From Natronospirales bacterium (GTDB lineage: Bacteria > Pseudomonadota > Gammaproteobacteria > Natronospirales > JAIVGZ01), in the NCBI GenBank assembly GCA_020201335.1, contig JAIVGZ010000006.1, forward strand, positions 21,287-61,191: a DNA stretch of 39,905 nucleotides, written 5' to 3'. The position numbers and the translations under genes are program-made. The notes under the pieces are model-generated. The model was not told the DNA's origin. It worked only from the letters and a program-made list of their open reading frames with translations, and did not search any database. Every line of letters starts with the position of its first letter. Position 1 is the first letter of the stretch. Below are positions 17,684 through 26,832 of the stretch, one piece after another.

Positions 17684-18410
17684 ACATTGAGTCCCATTCC
17701 ATGTGCTCGAGGTGGAAGCGCAGGTCGCCGGCGGTGCGGAACCGTTTCGCGATTAGCGAGCGCTTCAGCCCGGCACAGATCCACTTGACCTCCGCCGGGT
17801 GCGATTTGTACACCTTCGCGCCGCCGATCATGTCGTAGAACACCCGGATCATGTCGAACACATCCTCGCGGATGTTCTCGTTGGCGGTGCCGTGCCAGCG
17901 GTACAGGTCGACCAGCTTCACATCGAATGTAATCCCGCTGCGCTGCACCATGATGTTCCCGTGGTGCAGGTCGCCGTGGTACTCGCCGAACTCGTGGATC
18001 TGCTCGAGGCCGCCGGCAAGCGCGTGCAGCAGGTGCATGGCTTCGAATATGGTCAGCCGCTTCTTCGGCTGTCGCCTCAGGAACACCACCAGCTGCTCAC
18101 CCTCGAACAACTCGGATACCAGAAACTTGACCTTGTGCCCGCGGAACACGATTTGGTCGTGCGTGACATAGCGGATCAGGATTGGGCACGACGACAGGCG
18201 CGAGAGCTTGCGCGCGTGGAACTTCATCGTACGGTCGCCGAGGTTGCGGTGGGGGTAGAAGAATTTCGCTGCGCGCTCGATACCGGTCGCAATCTCCTCG
18301 ATCCGGTAGACCTCGCCTTCCCAACCCTTCCCGAGGCGTTCGAGGACCTCGTACTTGTTTGCGAGTACGCGCCCGGACTGGAACGCGAACTCGTCGATGC
18401 GCGGTAGCAC
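17682..18410 (-). CDS. Protein-kinase-fold protein coupled to the deoxyhypusine synthase-like gene
   Basis: A 242-residue soluble kinase-fold protein. The glycine loop is LERLGKGWEGEVY (from about residue 23), the ATP-binding Lys49 lies in RAAKFFYP, the catalytic loop is YHGDLHHGNIMVQ (145-152) and the metal-binding Asp168 is in KLVDLYRW, where DLY replaces the usual DFG. The short C-lobe is typical of small bacterial Ser/Thr or small-molecule kinases. It starts with GTG 18410, sharing one base with the TAG of the upstream enzyme gene, so the two proteins are very likely made together. The substrate is unknown; the partner enzyme, its product, or a polyamine are all possible. The stop borders a palindromic repeat. 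Confidence 0.85.
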   Translation of the reverse strand: MLPRIDEFAFQSGRVLANKYEVLERLGKGWEGEVYRIEEIATGIERAAKFFYPHRNLGDRTMKFHARKLSRLSSCPILIRYVTHDQIVFRGHKVKFLVSELFEGEQLVVFLRRQPKKRLTIFEAMHLLHALAGGLEQIHEFGEYHGDLHHGNIMVQRSGITFDVKLVDLYRWHGTANENIREDVFDMIRVFYDMIGGAKVYKSHPAEVKWICAGLKRSLIAKRFRTAGDLRFHLEHMEWDSM

Positions 18411-19387
18411 TACCAGCCCAGTATGTGGGCGAACATCAGCGGGGCCACGATGGTCGCGTCAGATTCGATGACGAATTTCGGGGTGTCAATGCCGAGCTTG
18501 CCCCAAGTAATCTTTTCGTTCGGCACGGCACCCGAGTAGGAGCCGTAACTGGTCGTCGAGTCGCTGATCTGGCAGAAGTAGCCCCACACCGGCGTGTCGG
18601 TGCGTTCGAGATCCTGGTACAGCATCGGTACAACGCAGATCGGGAAATCGCCGGCGATTCCGCCCCCGATCTGGAAAAAACCGATCGAGTGTTCCGCGCT
18701 CTGCGCGATGTACCACTGCGCGAGCTCGGTCATGTACTCGATACCGGTACGCACAGTGTGGACGTTCTTCACTTCGCCGGTGATGCAGCGACCGGCGAAC
18801 ATGTTGCCGAGCGTCGAGTCCTCCCAGCCGGGCACGAACATCGGCAGGTTCTTTTCGGCGGCCGCAACCATCCAGCTGTCCTTCGGGTCGATCTGGTACG
18901 AGCCCTTCAACGCACCTTTGTTCAGCAACCGGTACATGAACTCGTGCGGGAAATACCGCTCGCCGGACTGGTCCGCGGCGACCCAGTCTTCGGCGACCAC
19001 CGCCTCGATGCGGCGCATCGCCTCCATCTCCGGGATGCAGGTGTCGGTTACACGGTTCATGTGCCGCGCAAGCAGATCGGCCTCATCGTGCGGCGTCAAG
19101 TCGCGGTAATGCGGCACGCGCTCGTAGAAATCGTGAGCGACGAGGTTGAAGATGTCCTCCTCGAGGTTCGCCCCGGTGCAGCTGATTGCGTGTACCTTGT
19201 CGCGGCGGATCATCTCCGCGAGTGACAGCCCGAGTTCCGCGGTGCTCATCGCGCCAGCCAGAGTCACCAGCATCCTGCCGCCACCGTCGAGGTGCGCCGC
19301 ATACGCTTTCGACGCATCAACGAGCGCCGCGGCGTTGAAGTGGCGGTAGTGGTACTCAATGAACTGGCTGACGGAACCTTTCTGCAT
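18410..19387 (-). CDS. Deoxyhypusine synthase-like protein
   Basis: A 325-residue member of the deoxyhypusine synthase/homospermidine synthase family, NAD-dependent enzymes that transfer an aminobutyl group from spermidine or a related amine. The NAD-binding region includes LVTLAGAMSTAELGLSLAEM and SCTGANLEEDIFNL; GFFQIGGGIAGDFPICVVPM and the active-site stretch NEKITWGKLGID follow, with Lys297 at the position of the human catalytic lysine, then ESDATIVAPLMFA. Bacteria lack eIF5A, so the acceptor is probably a polyamine or agmatine-type compound rather than a protein lysine; this is inference. The gene follows mgtE by 40 bases and overlaps a kinase gene. Its Shine-Dalgarno GGAGG is buried in a hairpin. 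Confidence 0.88.
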   Translation of the reverse strand: MQKGSVSQFIEYHYRHFNAAALVDASKAYAAHLDGGGRMLVTLAGAMSTAELGLSLAEMIRRDKVHAISCTGANLEEDIFNLVAHDFYERVPHYRDLTPHDEADLLARHMNRVTDTCIPEMEAMRRIEAVVAEDWVAADQSGERYFPHEFMYRLLNKGALKGSYQIDPKDSWMVAAAEKNLPMFVPGWEDSTLGNMFAGRCITGEVKNVHTVRTGIEYMTELAQWYIAQSAEHSIGFFQIGGGIAGDFPICVVPMLYQDLERTDTPVWGYFCQISDSTTSYGSYSGAVPNEKITWGKLGIDTPKFVIESDATIVAPLMFAHILGW

Positions 19388-19394
19388 CGCGGGG

Positions 19395-19413
19395 GGCCTC
19401 CTTTACGGAGGCC
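19395..19413 (-). promoter_or_regulatory. Hairpin masking the ribosome binding site of the deoxyhypusine synthase-like gene
   Basis: On the minus strand GGCCTCC-GTAAA-GGAGGCC forms a perfect 7-bp stem with a 5-base loop. The right arm contains the Shine-Dalgarno GGAGG, 9 bases from ATG 19387. The stem would hide the ribosome site until opened, for example by a factor, temperature or translation from mgtE. It lacks a downstream U-run in the minus direction, so it is not a typical terminator. Confidence 0.55.
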
Positions 19414-19427
19414 GTATTTTACGCGAT

Positions 19428-20465
19428 TCAGAGCAGGAAAACCGTCGCCAATCCCAGCAGCATGCCCATGCTAACGACGTCTGTCGCTGTGGTCAGGAAA
19501 ATGCTCGAAGCAGTCGCTGGGTCGGCGCCGAGGCGCTTCAACCCGAGTGGAATCAGCGCACCCGAAATGCCGCTGATTACGCAGCTTCCGACCATCGCGA
19601 AGAACACGATAAAGCCGAGTGCGAGCGGTGCACCGAACCCGCTCCAGCTCGCGTACGCGAACATAGCGCCGCCGGCGACCACGCCGACGAGCGCCCCGTT
19701 CAGCAGACCGAGCAGGCCTTCCTTGTGTATGAGCGAGCGCTCGGTGCCGGGCTTGAGGTCGCCGAGCGTGAGGCCGCGAATGGCGACCGCAAGCGCCTGG
19801 CAGCCTGTGTTGCCGGACTGTCCCGCAAGCACGGGCAGGAACACGGCCAGCAACACGATCTGGGCAATCGTGTCCTCGAAAATTCCGACCACGAGCGCGG
19901 CGAGGAACGCGGTGAGCAGGTTCAGCTGCAGCCACGGGTGGCGGTACGCGAGGCTCGTCCTCCACGGCGTCGAATGGCGCTCTTCACCGGTCACACCGAC
20001 CATCTCACCGGCCTGCGCCGTGAGTTCCCACTCGCGCTCCTCGAACAGCACATGGCCACGAATCAAACCGACCAGGCGGCGTTCGTCGTCGCAGACCGGG
20101 TACACGGGGAAGTGCAGGTTCACGACCTTGCGCATCGCGTCGTTTATTTCAAGGGTCGGGCTCAAAGTCGCGGCGTTCACGAGCATCAGCTCCGCGAGGT
20201 ACTGCTCGCGGCGCGCGAACAGGAGGTCGCGCATCGTGACGACGCCGAGCAGCTTGCCGTTCAGATCCACCACATAGCAGTAGGTGATTAACTGGCTGCC
20301 GACCAAGGGCCGTAGCGCAGCGACGACGTCATCGACGGTCGCGTCCGGCGGGAAGACCGCGCTGGGCGGCTCCATCAGCCGGCCGATACTATCCTCCGGC
20401 CATTCGCGGCGCCGCTGCCACTGGGTCTCAAACGGCGGTGGTGCTTCCTCGACGATTGTGCTCAT
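19428..20465 (-). CDS. mgtE: MgtE-family magnesium transporter, short form
   Basis: Inner-membrane Mg2+ channel/transporter of 345 residues. Two CBS domains (about residues 25-150; ATVDDVVAALRP and VVDLNGKLLGVVTMRDLLFA, then FPVYPVCDDERRLVGLI) are followed by the membrane domain with the signature LAVFLPVLAGQSGNTGCQAL and RGLTLGD, and further helices. The superhelical MgtE_N domain found in the long form is absent, as in other short gammaproteobacterial versions. ATG 20465 (MSTIVEEAPPPF) is chosen over the codon at 20483. Mg2+ sensing would occur through the CBS domains. It heads the leftward operon with the deoxyhypusine synthase-like gene and kinase. Confidence 0.92.
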   Translation of the reverse strand: MSTIVEEAPPPFETQWQRRREWPEDSIGRLMEPPSAVFPPDATVDDVVAALRPLVGSQLITYCYVVDLNGKLLGVVTMRDLLFARREQYLAELMLVNAATLSPTLEINDAMRKVVNLHFPVYPVCDDERRLVGLIRGHVLFEEREWELTAQAGEMVGVTGEERHSTPWRTSLAYRHPWLQLNLLTAFLAALVVGIFEDTIAQIVLLAVFLPVLAGQSGNTGCQALAVAIRGLTLGDLKPGTERSLIHKEGLLGLLNGALVGVVAGGAMFAYASWSGFGAPLALGFIVFFAMVGSCVISGISGALIPLGLKRLGADPATASSIFLTTATDVVSMGMLLGLATVFLL

Positions 20466-20528
20466 GGCGCCTCCCCGACGCACTTAGGCCCGCTGAGTAT
20501 CGTTCGCCCTGAAACAACCCGCAAGGTA

Positions 20529-20572
20529 GTAGGAGCGAATCTGTGATTCGCGAATGAAGGGCCGCTCCTACA
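20529..20572 (+). repeat. Palindromic repeat plus half-copy between mgtE and oxyR
   Basis: A full copy with GCGAATC/GATTCGC arms (20529-20553, GTAGGAGCGAATCTGTGATT then CGCGA) is the same arm type as the two copies in priA. A right half of the GGCCGC type follows (GGGCCGCTCCTACAC, 20558-20572). Both lie in the 150-base divergent gap. Confidence 0.85.
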
Positions 20573-20602
20573 CTGGAGGTTTCAATTACCTTCGTCCATT
20601 CA

Positions 20603-20615
20603 ATAGAATGGCGCT

Positions 20616-20617
<2 letters not shown>
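20603..20617 (+). promoter_or_regulatory. Possible OxyR autoregulatory site
   Basis: ATAG-N7-CTAT (20603-20617), the spacing of an OxyR half-operator, overlaps the oxyR start codon at 20616. It also overlaps a perfect 6-bp inverted repeat CCATTC-N4-GAATGG (20596-20611). The inner T and A of the OxyR consensus do not match, and no second half-site is clear. Confidence 0.35.
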
Positions 20618-22543
<1,926 letters not shown>

Positions 22544-22552
22544 ACTAGCGCG

Positions 22553-23227
22553 ATGGCCGACTACCTCTCGAAAATTTTCGGGGCTTCCCCGGTTAGACCG
22601 ATGCAGGAGCACATGGAGCGCGCGGTCGAGTCCGTTGCACAACTCGTACTGTTCATCGAGGCCGCGGCTTCTGGTGACTGGGAAGCGGCGGAGAAGCTGC
22701 AGCAAGGGATCGGCCGGATCGAGAACGATGCCGACGACCGCAAGCGCAACCTGCGCCTGAACCTCCCGAGTACGCTGCTGCTGCCGGTCGACCGGCACGA
22801 CTTGCTTGAGCTCCTAACCACGCAGGACAAGATTGCCAACCGCGCGAAGGACATCGCCGGCTTGATGACCGGGCGCCGCATGCAAATACCCGACCGGTTG
22901 GCCATCGGCATGCTCGCGTTCGTAAACCGCTGCCACGATGCAACGCTGCAGGCCCAGCGCGTCGTCATGGAGCTCGACGAGCTGTTCGAGACCGGTTTCC
23001 GCGGCGCCGAGGCGCGTCTTGTGCGCTCGATGATTGAGGAACTCGACCGGATAGAGGGCGATACCGACGACCTGCAGCGCCAGCTGCGAGCCGTGCTGTT
23101 CGAACTCGAGAACGAGCTCCCGCCGGTCGAGGTGATATTTCTGTACAAGATCATTGAATGGGTCGGCGACCTTGCCGACCAGGCACAGCGTGTCGGTAGC
23201 CGCCTCCACCTGATACTCGCGCGGTAG
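22553..23227 (+). CDS. DUF47 (TIGR00153) PhoU-like protein
   Basis: A 224-residue all-helical protein of the DUF47/TIGR00153 family, related to PhoU. It begins MADYLSKIFGASPVRPMQEHM and contains LLPVDRHDLLELLTTQDKIAN and the helix RIEGDTDDLQRQLRAVLFELE, ending VIFLYKIIEWVGDLADQAQRV. Family members almost always precede a Pit phosphate transporter and are thought to control it; pit lies 5 bases downstream here. Cytoplasmic. Confidence 0.93.
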   Translation: MADYLSKIFGASPVRPMQEHMERAVESVAQLVLFIEAAASGDWEAAEKLQQGIGRIENDADDRKRNLRLNLPSTLLLPVDRHDLLELLTTQDKIANRAKDIAGLMTGRRMQIPDRLAIGMLAFVNRCHDATLQAQRVVMELDELFETGFRGAEARLVRSMIEELDRIEGDTDDLQRQLRAVLFELENELPPVEVIFLYKIIEWVGDLADQAQRVGSRLHLILAR

Positions 23228-23232
23228 CCGCG

Positions 23233-24489
23233 ATGCCGATGGAACTGCTCTACGTCTACATCTCGCTAGCGGCGGTGTTCGGCCTGTTCATGGCATGGGG
23301 CATCGGTGCAAACGATGTCGCGAACGCGATGGCGCCGGCGGTCGGCTCGCGCGCGGTCACAATCAAGCAGGCAATCATCATCGCCGCAATCTTCGAGTTT
23401 GCCGGTGCGGTGCTGGCTGGCGGCGGCGTCACCGCAACGATTCGACAAGGCATCGTGGATACTACTCTGCTGGCCGACACGCCGGACCTGCTGATCTTCG
23501 GGATGTTGTCATCGCTGCTCGCCGCCGGCACCTGGCTTCTGTTGGCGTCGGCGCGCGGCTGGCCGGTCTCAACCACCCACTCTATTATCGGCGCGGTTGT
23601 CGGATTCGCCGCGGTTGGTATCGGGATGGACGCAGTGCAGTGGCCGAAAGTCGGACGCATCGCGATGAGCTGGGTCGTGTCGCCGGTGCTTGCGGGTGCG
23701 ATTTCGTGGCTGCTGTTCGTGTCGGTGCAGAAGCTGGTGCTCGAGCGATCCGACCCGCTGCAGGCGGCGCGCCGCTGGGTGCCGTTCTATATCTTTCTGG
23801 TCGGCTTCTTCATCACGCTGATCACGCTCTTCAAAGGCCTGTCGCACATCGGCCTCGACATCAACCTGGCCGAGTCGTACCTGTATGCGGTCGGCGTCGG
23901 CATCGTGATCGCGCTCATCGGACACTGGGCAATCAAGCGCATCCACTTCGACCCCGAAGCCAACCGCGACTTCCATTTCGCAACTGTCGAGCGGATCTTC
24001 GGCGTGCTGATGATCGTCACCGCGTGCGCGATGGCGTTCGCGCACGGCTCGAATGACGTTGCGAACGCGGTCGGCCCTGTTGCCGCGGTAATTAGCGTTG
24101 CACAGACCGGCCTCGTTGAGCAGCGCAGCGCGGTTTCGCCGTGGGTGCTGGTGCTTGGCGGTATCGGTATTGTGCTCGGCCTCGCGACCTACGGCCACCG
24201 GGTGATTGCAACGGTCGGCACGCGCATCACGAACCTGACGCCGAGCCGGGGTTTTGCCGCCGGGCTTGGCGCTGCCGGAACCATCGTGCTTGCATCCGGC
24301 ACCGGGCTGCCGATCTCCACCACGCACACGCTGGTTGGCGCCGTGCTCGGGGTCGGGCTCGCGCGCGGCATCACCGCGATCAACTTGCAAGTTGTCGGCC
24401 AGATTTTCATGTCGTGGATTGTGACTGTACCGGCCGGTGCACTACTGTCGGTCGGGTTCTTCTTCGCCTTGCGGACGGTGCTGTCCTGA
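23233..24489 (+). CDS. pit: Low-affinity inorganic phosphate transporter (Pit family)
   Basis: Inner-membrane phosphate (or metal-phosphate) symporter of 418 residues with about ten membrane helices. The paired Pit signatures are present: GIGANDVANAMAPAVGSRAV near the N-terminus and AFAHGSNDVANAVGPVAAV in the second half, together with the duplicated STTHSIIGAVVGFA and STTHTLVGAVLGVG motifs. ATG 23233 is used; ATG 23239 is also possible. It forms a unit with the upstream DUF47 gene, and aroE starts 3 bases after its stop. Confidence 0.94.
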   Translation: MPMELLYVYISLAAVFGLFMAWGIGANDVANAMAPAVGSRAVTIKQAIIIAAIFEFAGAVLAGGGVTATIRQGIVDTTLLADTPDLLIFGMLSSLLAAGTWLLLASARGWPVSTTHSIIGAVVGFAAVGIGMDAVQWPKVGRIAMSWVVSPVLAGAISWLLFVSVQKLVLERSDPLQAARRWVPFYIFLVGFFITLITLFKGLSHIGLDINLAESYLYAVGVGIVIALIGHWAIKRIHFDPEANRDFHFATVERIFGVLMIVTACAMAFAHGSNDVANAVGPVAAVISVAQTGLVEQRSAVSPWVLVLGGIGIVLGLATYGHRVIATVGTRITNLTPSRGFAAGLGAAGTIVLASGTGLPISTTHTLVGAVLGVGLARGITAINLQVVGQIFMSWIVTVPAGALLSVGFFFALRTVLS

Positions 24490-24492
24490 TAG

Positions 24493-25308
24493 ATGGGCGT
24501 CCGCTGCGCGCTCTTCGGGCATCCGGTCGCGCACAGCCGATCGCCCCGCATCTACCAGACATTCGCCGAGCAGACCGGGCAGGCCTTTGATTTCGAACTG
24601 GTCGACTGCACCGCTGAATCATTTCCCACGGCGCTGGCTGCGTTCGCCGCAACCCCCGGCGCGCGCGGCGCGAACATCACTCTTCCCCTGAAACTCGACG
24701 CGTACGGACAATGCAGTGCACGCAGCGCGCGCGCGGAGGCCGCCGGTGCGGTGAATCTCGTGCGCTTCGAAGGCCACAACTCGATTCTTGGCGACAACAC
24801 CGACGGTGCCGGGTTGGTGCGCGACCTGCGCGACAACCTCGGCGTTCCCATCGCGGGGCAACGCGTGCTCGTCATCGGCGCCGGCGGCGCGGCGCGCGGC
24901 ATCCTTGGACCAATTGCCGATTGTGGGCCTGCCGCACTTATCGTCGCGAACCGAGACAGCGCGAAAGCCGAACTGCTGGCCGCACGCTTCGCGGCTCAAG
25001 GTATCCGGGCCGCTCCGCTCGCCCGGCCCGGTGCCGCGTTCGACCTGGTAATCAACGCGACCTCCGCGTCGCTGGACAACAAGGTACCGGAAGTGGCACC
25101 GTCAGCACTCAGCCCTGATACGGTTGCCTACGACCTCGCGTATTCCGACGACGGCCAGACCGCGTTCACGCGCTGGGCCGACGCACTGGGTTCAGCTTCA
25201 GTTCATGACGGCTGGGGGATGCTGGTAGAGCAAGCAGCGGAGAGCTTCGAAGCCTGGTTCGGCCTGCGGCCGGAAACGGCACAAGCGAGGGACCGTCCAC
25301 AACAATGA
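24493..25308 (+). CDS. aroE: Shikimate dehydrogenase
   Basis: NADPH-dependent reduction of 3-dehydroshikimate in aromatic amino acid synthesis, 271 residues. The substrate-binding domain has GHPVAHSRSPRIYQTF (Ser-x-Ser) and the catalytic Lys in ANITLPLKLDAYG with the Asp partner in GDNTDGAGLVRDL. The nucleotide-binding loop is VIGAGGAARGIL, followed by VANRDSAKAELLA, and the C-terminal GWGMLVEQAAESFEAWFG helix is normal. The C-terminal tail (AQARDRPQQ) is unremarkable. Its TGA overlaps an ATG at 25305, but the next gene most likely begins at 25326. Confidence 0.94.
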   Translation: MGVRCALFGHPVAHSRSPRIYQTFAEQTGQAFDFELVDCTAESFPTALAAFAATPGARGANITLPLKLDAYGQCSARSARAEAAGAVNLVRFEGHNSILGDNTDGAGLVRDLRDNLGVPIAGQRVLVIGAGGAARGILGPIADCGPAALIVANRDSAKAELLAARFAAQGIRAAPLARPGAAFDLVINATSASLDNKVPEVAPSALSPDTVAYDLAYSDDGQTAFTRWADALGSASVHDGWGMLVEQAAESFEAWFGLRPETAQARDRPQQ

Positions 25309-25325
25309 GACGAGGGGATACGACG

Positions 25326-26252
25326 ATGCGTACGACAACTACTTTGCTGCTCTCCGCCCTGTTGGCAAGCGGCTCCTTCGCTGCCGCAGCCCAGTCGGCC
25401 AAAGGCGGCCCGAACTGGCGAGCGAACCCTGTGTATGAAACGGTGGCCCTCAGGGCCGGCTTCACGCCGGACCCGTGGAGCCGCCAGCTGCAGGCAGGCG
25501 GATCCGATTCGGTCAGCGGCCTCAGCGCGGGCTGCGTTGGCTACATTAACGCCGCGGCGCCGGACTTCGACCTGAACTACACCGCCGGCTCGCTACCGCT
25601 CTACATCCACGCATCTTCGGATACCGACACGACGCTGGTCGTCAACGACCCGTCGGGCCGCTGGCACTGCAATGACGATGCGATTGGATTGAATCCGATG
25701 ATTTCGATTCAGAACCCCCAGTCCGGCAACTACAACATCTGGGTCGGCGTGCACGGCTCGGCGACGCTGGCACCGGCCACGCTGCTGATCACCGAGATCA
25801 ACCCGCGCGGCGCGAGTGCATCAAGCGGCGGCAGCAGCCGCACACAGCCGAACTGGCGTGCGAACCCGACCTTCACGACCGTCAACCTGTCGGCGGGCTT
25901 CACACCGGACCCGTGGAGCTACCAGCTGCAGGCGGGTGGCACCGACCGCATTGACTCGAGCCTCGGCTCGGGTTGCGTCGGCTACATCCACGCGGCCGCG
26001 CCGGATGTGGACCTTAACTACACCGCCGGCTCGCTGTCGCTGCACATTCGCTCCGACTCATCGACCGACACGACGCTCGCGGTGCTCGACCCGGATGGCA
26101 ACTGGCACTGCAACGATGACGCAATCGGCCTCGACCCGGTCGTGACTTTCCAGCGCCCGCGTTCTGGCAACTACAACATCTGGATCGGGGTGCACGGCTC
26201 GGCGACGACCGCAAACGCGACGCTGCAGATTACCGAGCTCAACCCCCGCTGA
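25326..26252 (+). CDS. Secreted protein of two tandem beta-domain repeats
   Basis: A 308-residue exported protein. A signal peptide (TTLLLSALLASGSFAAAAQ) is followed by two copies of a domain of about 133 residues, each starting PNWRANP and ending ITE-[IL]-NPR, joined by a Ser/Gly linker (GASASSGGSSRTQ). Each copy has AGFTPDPWS, GCVGYI, AAPD-x-DLNYTAGSL, DTTL and WHCNDDAIGL, then SGNYNIW-[VI]-GVHGSAT, with two conserved cysteines likely to form a disulfide. The fold resembles pre-peptidase C-terminal (PPC-like) beta-sandwich domains often attached to secreted peptidases, but there is no catalytic domain here. GAGGGG (25312-25317) lies 8 bases before the ATG. The 3' end overlaps the convergent carbonic anhydrase gene by 14 bases. 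Function unknown. Confidence 0.85.
   Translation: MRTTTTLLLSALLASGSFAAAAQSAKGGPNWRANPVYETVALRAGFTPDPWSRQLQAGGSDSVSGLSAGCVGYINAAAPDFDLNYTAGSLPLYIHASSDTDTTLVVNDPSGRWHCNDDAIGLNPMISIQNPQSGNYNIWVGVHGSATLAPATLLITEINPRGASASSGGSSRTQPNWRANPTFTTVNLSAGFTPDPWSYQLQAGGTDRIDSSLGSGCVGYIHAAAPDVDLNYTAGSLSLHIRSDSSTDTTLAVLDPDGNWHCNDDAIGLDPVVTFQRPRSGNYNIWIGVHGSATTANATLQITELNPR
25410..25808 (+). repeat. First domain repeat in the secreted protein gene
   Basis: It encodes 133 residues (PNWRANPVYETVALRAG to LLITEINPR), paired with the copy at 25848-26249 at a period of 438 bases. The two are clearly alike in protein and in many DNA stretches, pointing to an internal duplication. Confidence 0.85.
25848..26249 (+). 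repeat. Second domain repeat in the secreted protein gene
   Basis: It encodes 134 residues (PNWRANPTFTTVNLSAG to LQITELNPR), one residue longer than the first copy. The strongest shared blocks are AGFTPDPWS, DLNYTAGSL and WHCNDDAIGL. Confidence 0.85.
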
Positions 26253-26772
26253 GGTAGCGGTCCTTGAGCCGGACGTAGTGCTGCGCCGAATAGCGCAGCA
26301 TGTCTTGCTCGTCTTCCGTCAATGGGCGCGCCTGCTGCGCCGGACTACCGCGATACAGGTAGCCGGACAGCAGGCGTTTGCCCGGGGTGACGAGCGTGCC
26401 GCCAGCGATGAGGACTTCGTCCTCGACTACCACGCCGTCCATCAGCACCGCGCCCATCCCGACGAGGCAACGGTTGCCGATCGTGCACGCGTGCAGCAGC
26501 GCCTTGTGACCCACGGTGACGTCGTCGCCAATCAGTAGCGGAATACCACCCTTGGTGTACGGACCATCGTGCGTAACATGCAGCACGCTGCCGTCCTGGA
26601 TGTTGGTGCGCGCGCCGATGCGGATCGCGTTCACATCGCCACGCGCTGCAACGAATGGCCAGATGGATGAGTCGTCGCCGATTTCGACATCGCCAACGAT
26701 GACGGCGGAGTCGTCGATGTAGACGCGTGCGCCGAGTTTCGGCATTGTGCCTTCAAACGATCGTAGCGCCAT
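26239..26772 (-). CDS. Gamma-class carbonic anhydrase family protein (YrdA-like)
   Basis: A 177-residue left-handed beta-helix protein with hexapeptide turns (VIVGDVEIGDDSSIWPFVAA through VLHVTHDGPYTKGGIPLLIG). The three metal-binding histidines sit at SVLHVTHDG, DVTVGHKALLHAC and the nearby HAC, as in gamma carbonic anhydrases and YrdA/PaaY relatives. A C-terminal helix follows (LTEDEQDMLRYSAQHYVRLK). Family members bind Zn or Fe and form trimers; enzymatic activity is often unproven. The 3' end overlaps the convergent secreted-protein gene by 14 bases. The start is followed upstream by a palindromic repeat separating it from gor. Confidence 0.92.
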   Translation of the reverse strand: MALRSFEGTMPKLGARVYIDDSAVIVGDVEIGDDSSIWPFVAARGDVNAIRIGARTNIQDGSVLHVTHDGPYTKGGIPLLIGDDVTVGHKALLHACTIGNRCLVGMGAVLMDGVVVEDEVLIAGGTLVTPGKRLLSGYLYRGSPAQQARPLTEDEQDMLRYSAQHYVRLKDRYLSGG

Positions 26773-26782
26773 AACTCACCTC

Positions 26783-26829
26783 AATCGCGGTGCGGAGCAC
26801 CGCTCCCACACGGAGCACCGCTCCTACAT
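26783..26829 (-). repeat. Palindromic repeat plus half-copy between gor and carbonic anhydrase
   Basis: A full GCGGTGC/GCACCGC copy (26783-26810) is joined directly to a second half (CGGAGCACCGCTCCTACATT, 26811-26830). It fills nearly all of the 60-base gap downstream of the gor stop. Confidence 0.88.
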
Positions 26830-26832
26830 TGT

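Noticed and set aside
19395-19420. Rho-independent terminator between mgtE and the deoxyhypusine synthase-like gene
   Set aside because: Both genes run leftward, and on that strand the stem is followed by C-rich sequence, not a U-run. The T-rich side serves only the opposite strand.
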